Below, one piece after another: positions 19,046 to 29,379 of a DNA stretch of 64,000 nucleotides (its first letter is position 1; each line of letters starts with the position of its first letter). The stretch comes from Flavicella sp964230805 (GTDB lineage Bacteria > Bacteroidota > Bacteroidia > Flavobacteriales > Flavobacteriaceae). Below the pieces are notes generated by a model. That model did no database searches, had not been told where the DNA came from, and was given only the letters and a program-made list of their open reading frames with translations. The DNA lies in the NCBI GenBank assembly GCA_964230805.1, contig CAXRIA010000020.1:1-64000 (forward strand), given 5' to 3'. Position numbers and translations under genes: made by a program.

Positions 19046-20235
19046 AAGTTCAAACTGGTTTTAATTCCTAATTCCAAACCTCTAAGCTCTGCTAAACCTC
19101 TTAACCTTCCAATTCCTGAATATCCTGGATTTGTCTTTTTCTTTAAATCGTCTAGCATCTTATGTCCGTGGTCAGGTCTGAAAGGCATTCTTACGTCTAC
19201 TCTTCCTTGCTCCACACGATTTTGCTGCTCTTCTATTAAGGCTCTCATCACACCATACATATCAACGTCTCCATCTAAGTGATTTGCTTCGTAAAAGTTT
19301 CCATAATTGTCACGTATGGTAGCTCTCAAATGAATAAAGTGAATTCTGCTTCCCAAGCGTTTTACCATACCAACCAAATCGTTGTCAGAACGAACACCAA
19401 ACGAACCTGTACAGAAAGTTAATCCATTGTGATGACTATTAACCGCTTCGCACAAATCAACAATATCTTGTTCAGTACTTACCACACGTGGTAAACCTAA
19501 AATTGAATATGGAGGGTCGTCTGGGTGAATACACATCAACACGCCAGCTTGTTCTGCAGAAGGAATGATTTCCGATAAGAAATGGAATAAATGTGCTTTT
19601 AATTCTTTTGGTCCAATATTTTTGTAAGTGGCCAAAATTGCGTTGAACTCTTCCAGAGTATATCCCTCTTCGGCTCCAGGCAAACCCGCAATAATATTTT
19701 TAATCAGCTTGGTTTGTTCTTCCGGAGTTGTATTTTTTAAGTACGCCGCAGCGGCTTCTTTTTGTTCGTCTGAATATTGCTCTTCAGCCCCAGGTCTCTT
19801 CAATAAAAACAACTCAAAAGCAGCAAAAGCATCTACCTCAAATCGCAAGGCAGTCGATTGATCCTCTACCTCATAATCTAAATTTGTACGAGTCCAGTCC
19901 AATACAGGCATAAAATTGTAGCAAACAGTATCAATTCCACAAGCACCTATGTTTAGAAGGGTTTGCTTGTAATTTTCTATATACTGTTCAAAATCTCCTG
20001 TTTGGGTTTTGATATTTTCATGAATAGGAACAGATTCCACAACACTCCATGTCAATCCAACTGCTTCAATTTCTTCTTTTCTTTTCAGAATTTCTTCTGT
20101 GGTCCATACTTCCCCGTTTGGAATATGATGCAAGGCAGAAACAACACCAGTGGCTCCAGCTTGTTTTATATCTAAAAGAGATACCGGATCGTTAGGTCCG
20201 TACCATCTCCAGGTTTGTTCTAATGAAATACTCAT
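19033..20235 (-). CDS. uxuA: Mannonate dehydratase
   Basis: Dehydrates D-mannonate to 2-keto-3-deoxygluconate; a TIM-barrel metal enzyme. It begins with the family-typical TWRWYGPNDPVSLLDIKQAG and contains CIHPDDPP, TFCTGSFG and FRPDHGH, which hold the metal ligands. Length (400 residues) is normal. It lies between the SDR reductase that makes its substrate and uxaC, 11 bp from the former, overlapping the latter. Confidence 0.97.
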   Translation of the reverse strand: MSISLEQTWRWYGPNDPVSLLDIKQAGATGVVSALHHIPNGEVWTTEEILKRKEEIEAVGLTWSVVESVPIHENIKTQTGDFEQYIENYKQTLLNIGACGIDTVCYNFMPVLDWTRTNLDYEVEDQSTALRFEVDAFAAFELFLLKRPGAEEQYSDEQKEAAAAYLKNTTPEEQTKLIKNIIAGLPGAEEGYTLEEFNAILATYKNIGPKELKAHLFHFLSEIIPSAEQAGVLMCIHPDDPPYSILGLPRVVSTEQDIVDLCEAVNSHHNGLTFCTGSFGVRSDNDLVGMVKRLGSRIHFIHLRATIRDNYGNFYEANHLDGDVDMYGVMRALIEEQQNRVEQGRVDVRMPFRPDHGHKMLDDLKKKTNPGYSGIGRLRGLAELRGLELGIKTSLNLCAK

Positions 20236-20246
20236 AATAATTCGTT

Positions 20247-21074
20247 TTAAACACCGCTATATGCAGCAAATCCGCCATCAATTGGTACTACAACTCCTGT
20301 TACGAAGTTTGCCCCTTCTCCACATAGCCACAATGTTGTTCCAACAAGGTCTTCTGGAGTCCCGTAGCGACCCATTGGTGTTTGATCAATAATTTGTTGT
20401 CCTCTCTGAGTCAAACTTCCGTCTGTATTTGTAAGTAAAGTTCTGTTTTGATCGGTCAAGAAAAATCCAGGTGCTAATGCATTCACACGAATCCCTACTT
20501 TAGAGAAGTGAACCGCCAACCATTGTGTAAAGTTTGAAATGGCAGCTTTTGCACCACTATAGGCTGGAATTTTAGTCAAAGGAGTAAAGGCATTCATAGA
20601 CGAGATATTTAAAACGCTGCATCCTTCTCTTCCTACCATATCTTCAGCAAATACCTGAGTAGGCAATAAGGTTCCGATAAAATTTAAATTGAATACAAAC
20701 TGAATTCCATTTGCATCTAAATCGAAAAAAGTTTTAAATCCTTCATCCTTTTTCATCAAGTCTTCAGCAACTAAAAAAGGGTTGCTTGTAGTTCCTAAAG
20801 GGTGGTTACCTCCAGCTCCATTAATTAAAATATCACAAGGTCCGAATGCTTCATTTACCGCTTCTTTCGCTTTTAATAAAGAGTCTTTTTCAAGTACGTT
20901 CGCCTCCAGTCCAATGGCTTTGCCGCCATTTGAAGTAATTTCTGAAGAGACTTTCTCAGCTGCTTCTTTTCTTAAATCAAGTACTACGATATTATTTCCT
21001 TCATTAGCAAGTGCATTAGCCATAGTACTGCACAAAACACCTCCTGCTCCTGTTAATATAATTGTCTTATTCAT
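20247..21074 (-). CDS. uxuB: D-mannonate oxidoreductase, SDR type (fructuronate reductase)
   Basis: Short-chain dehydrogenase: NAD-binding TGAGGVLCSTM (residues 8-18) and catalytic Ser159, Tyr172 and Lys176 (AYSGAK). It is not related to the long-chain polyol-type UxuB of E. coli. It is assigned to fructuronate reduction because it lies directly before uxuA, the operon has every other glucuronate step and no other candidate, and SDR proteins with the GGNHPLGTTSNPF segment occur in similar loci. The assignment is therefore partly by context. Confidence 0.85.
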   Translation of the reverse strand: MNKTIILTGAGGVLCSTMANALANEGNNIVVLDLRKEAAEKVSSEITSNGGKAIGLEANVLEKDSLLKAKEAVNEAFGPCDILINGAGGNHPLGTTSNPFLVAEDLMKKDEGFKTFFDLDANGIQFVFNLNFIGTLLPTQVFAEDMVGREGCSVLNISSMNAFTPLTKIPAYSGAKAAISNFTQWLAVHFSKVGIRVNALAPGFFLTDQNRTLLTNTDGSLTQRGQQIIDQTPMGRYGTPEDLVGTTLWLCGEGANFVTGVVVPIDGGFAAYSGV

Positions 21075-21099
21075 TTTTATTTCCTTCTTATTTATTTTT

Positions 21100-23409
21100 T
21101 TATTTCTTTTTATAGTAGAGCTTTTTGCGCATCAAACTCGTTGGGTCTCCTCCCACTAGAATTTCAAAACCCCCTGCTTCAATTTCCCATTCATTTGAGA
21201 AATTAACATAGGACATATCCTCTTTATCGATTGTAAATTCAATTGTTTTTGTCTCCCCTGGTTTAAGAACTTCTTTTTCAAATCGAACCAATCGTTTCAC
21301 ATCTGGAGAAATGGTTGCTACAAGATCTTTAACATACAATTGAATCGTTTCCTTACCTTCTCTTTTACCTGAATTTGTTACGTCAATCGAAACATTTAGT
21401 GATTCATCACCAATTAAAGTATCCTTACTTATTTCTAGATTTGAATATTCATATTTTGTAAAGGACAAACCATAGCCAAAATCATATTGTCTATAAAATC
21501 CATTGTATTTCCATTTCGTATCTCGGATATCAGTCTTTTTGTGATAGTAGGGCAATTTATTTCCTGAATATTTCGGATAAGTATATGGTAATTTTCCACT
21601 TGGATTAGTAACCCCATATAGAATATCAGCAATGGCACGACCACCTTCCTGCCCGGGATAATATGCCATTAAAATAGCATCTGTTAATGGTTCAATGTCA
21701 CTTATAATTCTAGGACGACCTTGAACCATTACCAAAATAATTGGTTTATTCGTTTGTGCTAATTGCTTAACAAGGTTTTGCTGTGCTTTTGGCAAAGAAA
21801 GTTCATTGATATCAGATGGCTTTTCAGATGCTCCAATTTCCCCGACACAAACAACGATATAATCTGCATCTTTAGCTTTTTTAAGGGCTTCATTCGTATT
21901 TACATCTTCTATATATCTTGTTCCTTCAACATATTCAACATTAACATCTCCAACTTGAGTTTTCAAGGCATCTAAAATTGTCAATTTAGAGGTATCGTTA
22001 TATTCCGTTTCCATACCTGAAAACGAACGAGACCAAGCTCCGTTTAGCAAATTAATTGAATTCGCAGTATAACCAGTAACAAGAACTTTTTTACCCTTTT
22101 TCAAAGGAAGTATCTCATCCCTATTTTTTAATAAAGTAATTGCCTCAGATGCAGCTTGATAATTTAAATCGATATGCTTCTGTGTTCCAAAATCAGTATA
22201 ATTACTATAATCGTAGTATGGCTTTTCAAAAAGATTTAAGTAGAATTTAAGCCTTAATATTCTTGTAACCGCATCGTCTACTCTGCTCATTGGAATCTCT
22301 TCTTCCTGAACCAATTCAACAATATAGTCAGCCACATCCATACTAAACGGATTCATTACTAAATCTAATCCTGCATTGATGGCCAGTTTTGTAGCTTCTT
22401 TTTTATCCTTTGCTGAGTTGTGGGCTGTTACCAGATATTCAATATCACTAAAATCAGATATAACAACTCCTTTGAAATTCAATTCACCCTTTAAAATGAC
22501 ATTTATATAATATTCATTAATATGACAAGGAAGTCCATTTACAGCATTTGAACTTATCATTACACCCATGGCTCCATTTGCCACTGCTTCTTGGAAAGGA
22601 GGTAAAAAATACTGACGTAAGTTATTCTCTGGAATAATAGCATTCGCACGATCTTTTCCATTACTCCCAGCTCCATAACCTAAAAAATGTTTGAGGCATA
22701 CTGCATTACTCAAAGAATCTTGCAAACCATTAGCACGCGATCCTTTGAGGTAAGCCTTGGTCATGGTTTTTACCATATGCGGATCTTCTCCGAAACTTTC
22801 AGATATGCGCCCCCATAAAGGATTTTGGGCTACATCGGTATTTGGATTAAAGTTCCAAGGTAGTGAAGCAGCTCTGGACTCATAGGATGTTATATTCGCA
22901 GACAACTCGGTGAGTTCAGTATTCCAAGTAGCAGCCAAAGCTATTTGATGAGGAAATAGAACTGATCCCATTACATAGTTCGCTCCGTGAATATTGTCAA
23001 TTCCGTATAAAACAGGTATCCCAAATCGAGAGTGCTTTATAGAAGCATCCTGGATTGTTTTGATTATATGATGCCATTCCTCTGGTGTAGCAGGGAACCT
23101 AGGAGTGTTATGAATGGAACCAACTCCATATTCACAAATAATTTTATGAAACCTTATACTATCAAAAATTGCTGTATCCCTTTTACTCCAATAACTTCCT
23201 TTCAAAATTGCTGGCAATCCTACATTCAGCATTTGACCTGCCTTTTCTTTGAGAGTCATTTGGCTTAAAATATCAGCGATTTTCTCCTCAGTTTCATCGG
23301 TTTCCAACAAACTTATAGCCTGTGTAGTTGACTTTTCCTCTAAAACACTTTCACAACTTAAAAGGCACGAAACAACAATTAAAAAAAGTACAATATTCTT
23401 TAACTTCAT
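21100..23409 (-). CDS. GH3 family beta-glycosidase lipoprotein
   Basis: Lipoprotein signal peptide with lipobox LLSC around residue 19. A GH3 barrel follows: the KHFLGYG motif, PLWGRISESFGEDP, and nucleophile Asp319 in VVISDFSD. An alpha/beta sandwich domain and a C-terminal fibronectin-III-like domain complete it. At 769 residues it is full length. It probably removes beta-linked glucose or xylose from oligosaccharides in the periplasm or at the outer membrane. The sugar specificity of GH3 cannot be read from sequence. Confidence 0.93.
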   Translation of the reverse strand: MKLKNIVLFLIVVSCLLSCESVLEEKSTTQAISLLETDETEEKIADILSQMTLKEKAGQMLNVGLPAILKGSYWSKRDTAIFDSIRFHKIICEYGVGSIHNTPRFPATPEEWHHIIKTIQDASIKHSRFGIPVLYGIDNIHGANYVMGSVLFPHQIALAATWNTELTELSANITSYESRAASLPWNFNPNTDVAQNPLWGRISESFGEDPHMVKTMTKAYLKGSRANGLQDSLSNAVCLKHFLGYGAGSNGKDRANAIIPENNLRQYFLPPFQEAVANGAMGVMISSNAVNGLPCHINEYYINVILKGELNFKGVVISDFSDIEYLVTAHNSAKDKKEATKLAINAGLDLVMNPFSMDVADYIVELVQEEEIPMSRVDDAVTRILRLKFYLNLFEKPYYDYSNYTDFGTQKHIDLNYQAASEAITLLKNRDEILPLKKGKKVLVTGYTANSINLLNGAWSRSFSGMETEYNDTSKLTILDALKTQVGDVNVEYVEGTRYIEDVNTNEALKKAKDADYIVVCVGEIGASEKPSDINELSLPKAQQNLVKQLAQTNKPIILVMVQGRPRIISDIEPLTDAILMAYYPGQEGGRAIADILYGVTNPSGKLPYTYPKYSGNKLPYYHKKTDIRDTKWKYNGFYRQYDFGYGLSFTKYEYSNLEISKDTLIGDESLNVSIDVTNSGKREGKETIQLYVKDLVATISPDVKRLVRFEKEVLKPGETKTIEFTIDKEDMSYVNFSNEWEIEAGGFEILVGGDPTSLMRKKLYYKKK

Positions 23410-23506
23410 GTGGTATTTAAAATTTTATTCTTTGATCATTTATTGAATTTAGTACCAAAATTCCATGTGCTTAATTTTCAAATTGGAATGACTAGTAATT
23501 GGGTGT

Positions 23507-26215
23507 TTATTGAATTTTTCTCAATTGAATAGCATTTAAAACTGGAGCGTTTTTAATGGCTTCAAAATCAATTTTAATTCCATTCCCATCAATTACATTG
23601 ATTTGATACTTCACTGAAACTGCCTTTTCAGCACCGTATCTGCCAGCGATATTTAGTTCATTCTCTATGTAGTTTCCATTCATAATCACATTAAAGATTC
23701 TTTCAGAAGCATCTTCAATAATTCGGTCATTTCCTAAGTTATAAGCTAGAGCTTCACGTTCAATATTTGATTCAAACTCTGCCCAATGCAGCACAACGTC
23801 GTACTTCCCATTGGGTACGTCAAAATAAAAACCTTCAATAGCAACTCTTTGGGTCTGATAGACAGGATCATCTTTAGTATTTTTAATATCAAGTTCAGAA
23901 CTTGGTAAACTACCAAATTTAGTTTTTGCTCTATAGGGTTTTCCTCCTGTATACCCCCAACTTCCCTGAACATATTCTTGTTCAGGTATCCATACCAAAC
24001 TGTTAACCCGGTCTTCATAAATTCGTTTGGTCCCTAAAAGCACATTTAACTCGTCAAAATCATCATCAAACTCTGAAAATTGATTCGGTGCCAACCTAAA
24101 ATCAATATTCAAAACATCGGTATAAGTTTTAGCTTGAAAAGTGCTTGTTGCTTTAAGTTTGTTTAGTCCATTTGTAAAGGGGATAGAAAAACGAGCGATA
24201 TAATCTTTCACCTCGGCATTGTAGACAACATTATTATGAATTAATTGTACGGAATCACTATTGCTATATACAGTTACAGGTTGTAGACAATAGTCTTCTC
24301 CAGTCTCAACTATACCGCCTCTAATTTTCCATTCATTCTGACCGAATTTTATAATGGGTTCCTCGGAAAGTTTGGTTTTATACAACCACCAGGTGTCTTT
24401 TTTTTCCCTGTTTAGAGTAGTTATTCCCTTTAAATTGGTATTGGGCATAGCATAGCCTCTTGTTTCTGAATAGAAATCATTCAAATTCCAAATGTTAGCA
24501 CCAACTATAAAAGGGCGTGCCATAATAGCCTTTAGATAATGCTCATGATATCTATTGCCATACTCAACTGTGTAGTCAAACCTTTCCGGGCTAAACGTGT
24601 GTAACCTGTGATGCACATCTGCTCCATATTCTGAAATGATTATGGGCTTGCTTGGAAAAAGACGATGAATTTTATCAAGGTCTTTATCAAAATGCTCAAA
24701 AACACCCCCGTACCAACCTTGGTATAGATTCCATCCCAATAGCATCGGGATATCTGTAAGTCCTGCATTCATATAACGATCTATAGCACCATGATTTACA
24801 ATCATGGTATATCGGCTAGGATCTAATGTTCTTATTTTATCTTCTATTTTAGACGCCAGTTTTACAATATTATTGGTATACAACTCATATCGCTCTTTCT
24901 CGGTTTTCTCATCAAAAGTTGGGCGTAAAAGCACCTCGTTCATGTAAGCCCAGATAATTAAAGAGGGATGATTGAAATTTTGCTTCACCATTTCTTCTAC
25001 CATGTGAAGGCTATTTTCTGTAAACCTTTCGGATTCAGTTATGGCATTAATAATGGGTATTTCTACAGAAGTCAAAATACCTATTCTATCACAGGTTTCA
25101 AGAACTACAGGGTCTTGGGGATAATGGGATATTCTCAAGAAGTTTCCACCCATTTCTTTAAGCAATTGCACATCGCTAACATGCATTTCGTTCGTAAGAG
25201 CGTTTCCTTTTTTAAAATAATCCTGATGACGGTTTGTCCCTATGAGTTTAAGATACTCGCCATTTAAGAAAAACCCTTCTTTTGGGTCAAAATGAAACCA
25301 TCTTAAGCCCAATGGTTCAATGGACTCATCCAACACAACCCCTGTTTTTGAGTCCTGTATTTGGGTTATTACCTGATATAAATACGGGTTATCTGGGGAC
25401 CATAGCTTTGGATTATCAATAACAAATGCTTCATTAACTGAAAAATGCTTATCCTGCTTTCTGAGCTTTATTTTTTTATTTTTTTCTGATACAACTACAC
25501 CTTGATTGTCTAGAATACGATTTACCAGAGTTAGGTTTCTGTTTTGATGTTCGCTATTATTTATGAGACAGTTGATCCTTACATGACCTTCTTCTTTGGA
25601 TACTTTGGGAGTCGAGATATATACACCAGAAGAACTATGGTCATCTATTAAAAAATGGATCGCATTTTGTTTGATGAGATAAATATCTCTGTATATGCCT
25701 CCAAAAAAAGTAAAATCAGCAGATAACGGTGGAATCGCTTCATGATGACTATTATCGACCTTTATTGCCAATAAATTAGACTCTCCAAAATTAAGAAACT
25801 CGGTAATATCAAAATTAAACCTAGTGTATCCCCCATTATGTTGGCCAACCCAATTTCCATTAACATAAACATCCGTAACTTGATTAGCTCCTTCGAAGTA
25901 TATCTGAGTTTTTACGTTCTTATCGTGCTTTTCAGCTTTTAGATCAATGGTTTTTTTATACCACCCTACTCCTCTGTAATAGCCTGGGATTTCATCTATC
26001 GCATCCTTATTATTCCAAGTATGTGGAATGTTGATGGTTTCCCATTCTATATTCTCGGATAATAACGCTTTGGATGGAGATTGAGACGGATCAAAATCAA
26101 TATCTCCCAGGTGAAAATCCCAATTGTTATTAATTGTAATAACTCTTTGGGATTGGGATGATACTATTAAGGCGGTAAAAATTGCTGTTAATAAAGAGAT
26201 CGCTCTTTTATTCAT
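23507..26215 (-). CDS. GH2 family glycosidase, likely beta-glucuronidase
   Basis: Signal peptide (residues 1-22), sugar-binding jelly roll, immunoglobulin-like domain, TIM barrel with acid/base Glu427 (AYMNEVLL) and nucleophile Glu529 (IISEYGAD), then Ig-like domains and a C-terminal malectin-like domain (about 790-902). The SEYGAD nucleophile segment resembles beta-glucuronidases more than LacZ-type galactosidases, and the operon ends in glucuronate catabolism. Beta-galactosidase or galacturonidase activity remains possible. Start chosen because the signal peptide follows directly. Confidence 0.88.
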   Translation of the reverse strand: MNKRAISLLTAIFTALIVSSQSQRVITINNNWDFHLGDIDFDPSQSPSKALLSENIEWETINIPHTWNNKDAIDEIPGYYRGVGWYKKTIDLKAEKHDKNVKTQIYFEGANQVTDVYVNGNWVGQHNGGYTRFNFDITEFLNFGESNLLAIKVDNSHHEAIPPLSADFTFFGGIYRDIYLIKQNAIHFLIDDHSSSGVYISTPKVSKEEGHVRINCLINNSEHQNRNLTLVNRILDNQGVVVSEKNKKIKLRKQDKHFSVNEAFVIDNPKLWSPDNPYLYQVITQIQDSKTGVVLDESIEPLGLRWFHFDPKEGFFLNGEYLKLIGTNRHQDYFKKGNALTNEMHVSDVQLLKEMGGNFLRISHYPQDPVVLETCDRIGILTSVEIPIINAITESERFTENSLHMVEEMVKQNFNHPSLIIWAYMNEVLLRPTFDEKTEKERYELYTNNIVKLASKIEDKIRTLDPSRYTMIVNHGAIDRYMNAGLTDIPMLLGWNLYQGWYGGVFEHFDKDLDKIHRLFPSKPIIISEYGADVHHRLHTFSPERFDYTVEYGNRYHEHYLKAIMARPFIVGANIWNLNDFYSETRGYAMPNTNLKGITTLNREKKDTWWLYKTKLSEEPIIKFGQNEWKIRGGIVETGEDYCLQPVTVYSNSDSVQLIHNNVVYNAEVKDYIARFSIPFTNGLNKLKATSTFQAKTYTDVLNIDFRLAPNQFSEFDDDFDELNVLLGTKRIYEDRVNSLVWIPEQEYVQGSWGYTGGKPYRAKTKFGSLPSSELDIKNTKDDPVYQTQRVAIEGFYFDVPNGKYDVVLHWAEFESNIEREALAYNLGNDRIIEDASERIFNVIMNGNYIENELNIAGRYGAEKAVSVKYQINVIDGNGIKIDFEAIKNAPVLNAIQLRKIQ

Positions 26216-26296
26216 TATTATTATTTCAGATGATTAATTTGATGGTGTTGACTTGAAAAATGCAATGACAGACGCTTTTCGAATGGCAATTTGGTC

Positions 26297-27925
26297 TTAC
26301 TTTTGTTCTTCCATACCTATATCGACTCCACCCCCAAGAGGTACATCATTTCCAAACATATCCTTGATTATAATAACTCCACCCTCACCATTTAAGGCAA
26401 CATTTTGGTTGTTATCGCCAACATCAATACCAGGTGAATTTGAGGAAAGGCGGAAATTCTCTATATCATTTAATCGTGGGTTAGATCCAACACTATAAAC
26501 AGGGGTAACATTCCATAAGTTTGCTGTACTACTTACTGATGAATTTTTAGATATTCCAGAAAACATATTATCATGGATGGAATTTCCTGAACTACTTTCT
26601 AAGCTTATAGAGCCATTGGTTCCGTTACTGTAGAAAATATTGTTATAGTATTCTGCACTTCTTGAATAACCATCCCAACTTTTATGTTGAATTACCTCTA
26701 TTGATTCATCTAAATCTGTGTAAACATGATTATTATACACCTTCAAACTCATCACATTTCCTGAAGTCTTAATCGCATGATCTCCATTGTTGGCCAGTAA
26801 ATTATAGCGAATAATCGTTTCATAATTGAAAGCTGTAGGCCATCTGGCTGGTCCTCCCGTGATTAAAACGCCACCTTCTCCATTATTATGGCAATAATTA
26901 TATTGAAATGTAGTCCAGCGTGTTTTGAAATCGCTATCCAATCCCCCTGAATCTACATCTCCTGTATTGGTAATGGTATTTGAGACTTCATTGTATTGAA
27001 ACAAAGCATAATCTGTATTAAAGCAAAAAGCTGCATTTCCTGAGGTAAACTCTCCACAATAATCAAATGTATTGTACTCCACTAAAGGAGCATGTGCATT
27101 TTTAAGGATAAGACCATTCCCGGCTATATGTTCAATGGTATTGTTTCGATACAACATATTTTTACTTGGAACCCATGAATGATTTACATAAACACCGCCG
27201 TTTCTTGGCCATTCTCTATCTTCCCATGAAGACGTATTGTATATACCCGTTTGCGATACATGATGGATATGACAGTTTTCAATGAGAAAATCGTCAAAAT
27301 AGGTTTCCACAACATTGCCAAGAATTACACTAACTATACCTCCACTAGCTTTGTTGTTCGAGAAATTTCCACCTTCTAAACCGCCATGAAGACCATTAAC
27401 ATCATGTATTTCAATATTTCTAAAATATAAATGATGAACCACTCCAAAATCTCTTGCTTCCACATAAATGCCTTTTCTGTTTTCAGCAGGAGCATCTCCT
27501 AAATTGGTGATTTCCAAATCAGAAACTTCTATATACTCTTGATTTCTAATTAAAAAAGCATAAGGTTTGCCCTTCGGAGCAATTTTAGGTTTATCACCAC
27601 TTCCGTAGCTTGTGATTAAAATAGGATTAGATTCATCGCCACTACCTCTAAATCTAAAAGTTTCATTCCACACACTGCCTTTTTTTAAATTAATAGAATT
27701 TCCAGGGTTTAAAGTTATTCGATTAAGATGGGTAAAGCTTTTCCATGCCGTTTCAGGAGTGCTACCATCATTATCATCACGTCCATTATTGGAGTCTATA
27801 TAATAAGCATCACTATTCCCTTTTGGAGTAATGTTATCGACATTATCCCTAGAGCACCCTAAAATAAAAATTGACGAGGTAAGGGCAAAACTCAATAGAA
27901 CAATCAGCTTGAAACTAGTTTTCAT
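26297..27925 (-). CDS. Right-handed beta-helix lipoprotein (carbohydrate-active candidate)
   Basis: Lipobox ILGC near residue 24, then YYIDSNNGRDDNDGSTPETAW, the usual entry to secreted parallel beta-helix proteins. Many helix coils follow (repeats such as YNNIFYSNG, LLANNGDHAI, YCHNNGEGG). The fold is shared by polysaccharide lyases, several glycoside hydrolase families and binding proteins. No known lyase catalytic signature was recognised, so it is not assigned to a CAZy family. Its place between the surface lipoprotein and GH2 suggests it attacks the main chain of the target glycan, perhaps hydrolytically. Confidence 0.8.
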   Translation of the reverse strand: MKTSFKLIVLLSFALTSSIFILGCSRDNVDNITPKGNSDAYYIDSNNGRDDNDGSTPETAWKSFTHLNRITLNPGNSINLKKGSVWNETFRFRGSGDESNPILITSYGSGDKPKIAPKGKPYAFLIRNQEYIEVSDLEITNLGDAPAENRKGIYVEARDFGVVHHLYFRNIEIHDVNGLHGGLEGGNFSNNKASGGIVSVILGNVVETYFDDFLIENCHIHHVSQTGIYNTSSWEDREWPRNGGVYVNHSWVPSKNMLYRNNTIEHIAGNGLILKNAHAPLVEYNTFDYCGEFTSGNAAFCFNTDYALFQYNEVSNTITNTGDVDSGGLDSDFKTRWTTFQYNYCHNNGEGGVLITGGPARWPTAFNYETIIRYNLLANNGDHAIKTSGNVMSLKVYNNHVYTDLDESIEVIQHKSWDGYSRSAEYYNNIFYSNGTNGSISLESSSGNSIHDNMFSGISKNSSVSSTANLWNVTPVYSVGSNPRLNDIENFRLSSNSPGIDVGDNNQNVALNGEGGVIIIKDMFGNDVPLGGGVDIGMEEQK

Positions 27926-28006
27926 AAAAGTATTTTCTTCTATATTTATGTTAGAAAGTTTTCTAAAATCTATTTAACTCTTTCAAAAAACAATCTAAGA
28001 GGTTAA

Positions 28007-29338
28007 TTATGGGCATTCAAAATTTAAAGAGTTGCCGTCTATACCTATCAATTCAAAATCATCAAAGTAAAATAATGTAGACGATGCTGCATCTCCATTT
28101 ATATGGGTTCTTAAATACATCCTATCCGGGTTTTTGTCTGCAGATCCATCCGGGATATAATATTTATAAGAGCCATAAGCTGCACCATGGTAATTATAAT
28201 CATCTTGATTGCTAAAATCAAATTCAAGAGTTACCCATTGGTCAAATGCAGATATTTCCTTTTCAATCCATACATTACGCTTATAAGAGTCGCTATATGA
28301 CGTACCATCAGTTCTGTATCTATCTTCAAGATAAAGACGAACTATCCGTTTGCTTGCGTTGTCTGTATTGTCAATCATTGTTCCATCTGGAGCTTCTACA
28401 GTAGAAGGTAAATAAACTTTGACCCTAAATTTGCTTTGTAATGAAAAATCAAATTCAGTTCCATCATCTTTTTCACTAAACTTTAATATACCATATTGAC
28501 TTCCGCTTGGTTTATAATGATACCTTAATGTAGTGGAACTATTTCCATTTTGTACACTAGAGGGCAAATCTGCCAAGGCCAATGTCCCAGAAGCATCTCC
28601 TTGAGCATCCCATAAAATTCCACCACATTGGGCTCCGTCCATATCATCAAAAAGCCTCCAATTTTCGGGAGGTGCTACTCCCGCATCAACATCTACACTA
28701 AAAGATTCAGTATTTTCTTGGCTCCCAGCTCCATTGATGGCTGTAAATTTAACCACGCAGTTTACTGTTACAGGTTCTAATAAATCATTGGTAAAAACAT
28801 AAGTATAAGAGTTACTACTTGTTACTTTCTCATGAATTAGAGTTACTCCATCTTCCTCAAATATCTCAATTTTGTAGCTGGTTGCATTTATAGCCGACAT
28901 ACTAAAGTTAACCATTCCTGATCCATCGCTGGATGGCTCAACAGTTGTCAAGAAATCAACAGGTTCTTTTTCAGGAATTTCAACTACCAATTGGAAACTA
29001 GCCGCCTCTCTAACACCTTGGGCAATTAGCACTGCATTATAGGTTCCAAATTGATCGTAGGTAACAGAAAAGTTATTTTCAGTAAAACTTTCTGGGTTGT
29101 CATCATCCGAATTCTTTTTTAAGAGAAAAAATACCTGACCTTCAGCCGTAGCCTCAAAATTTACTGTATAGCCACTACTTTCATTATCTAAAGAGTATGT
29201 CAGGTTTAGATTCGTTGGGATATCTTTGTAACCTTCTAGTTTGTTGTCCAAAACATCCTCTTCACAGGATACGAACATCAGTATTATAAAAATACTAAAG
29301 ACACTTTTAATGGTATTTTCAATGGTATTCATAATCAT
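28007..29338 (-). CDS. Surface glycan-binding lipoprotein candidate (SusE-position)
   Basis: Signal peptide with lipobox FVSC near residue 25, two immunoglobulin/PKD-like domains (about 35-215) and a C-terminal beta-sandwich (about 220-440, LFYFDDFELIG at the end) resembling a carbohydrate-binding module. It follows susD directly, the usual place of the surface glycan-binding protein in such operons. It would sit on the outer surface and help hold the polysaccharide. The first ATG at 29338 or the one at 29332 may be used. No catalytic motif seen. Confidence 0.75.
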   Translation of the reverse strand: MIMNTIENTIKSVFSIFIILMFVSCEEDVLDNKLEGYKDIPTNLNLTYSLDNESSGYTVNFEATAEGQVFFLLKKNSDDDNPESFTENNFSVTYDQFGTYNAVLIAQGVREAASFQLVVEIPEKEPVDFLTTVEPSSDGSGMVNFSMSAINATSYKIEIFEEDGVTLIHEKVTSSNSYTYVFTNDLLEPVTVNCVVKFTAINGAGSQENTESFSVDVDAGVAPPENWRLFDDMDGAQCGGILWDAQGDASGTLALADLPSSVQNGNSSTTLRYHYKPSGSQYGILKFSEKDDGTEFDFSLQSKFRVKVYLPSTVEAPDGTMIDNTDNASKRIVRLYLEDRYRTDGTSYSDSYKRNVWIEKEISAFDQWVTLEFDFSNQDDYNYHGAAYGSYKYYIPDGSADKNPDRMYLRTHINGDAASSTLFYFDDFELIGIDGNSLNFECP

Positions 29339-29379
29339 TAATTTTAAATTTTATCGTTTGAGTTTGCAACTCGAAACTA

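Noticed and set aside
26297..27925. Assignment of the beta-helix protein to alginate lyase family PL6
   Set aside because: The fold fits, but no family catalytic motif was recognised and the operon lacks the enzymes for unsaturated uronates.
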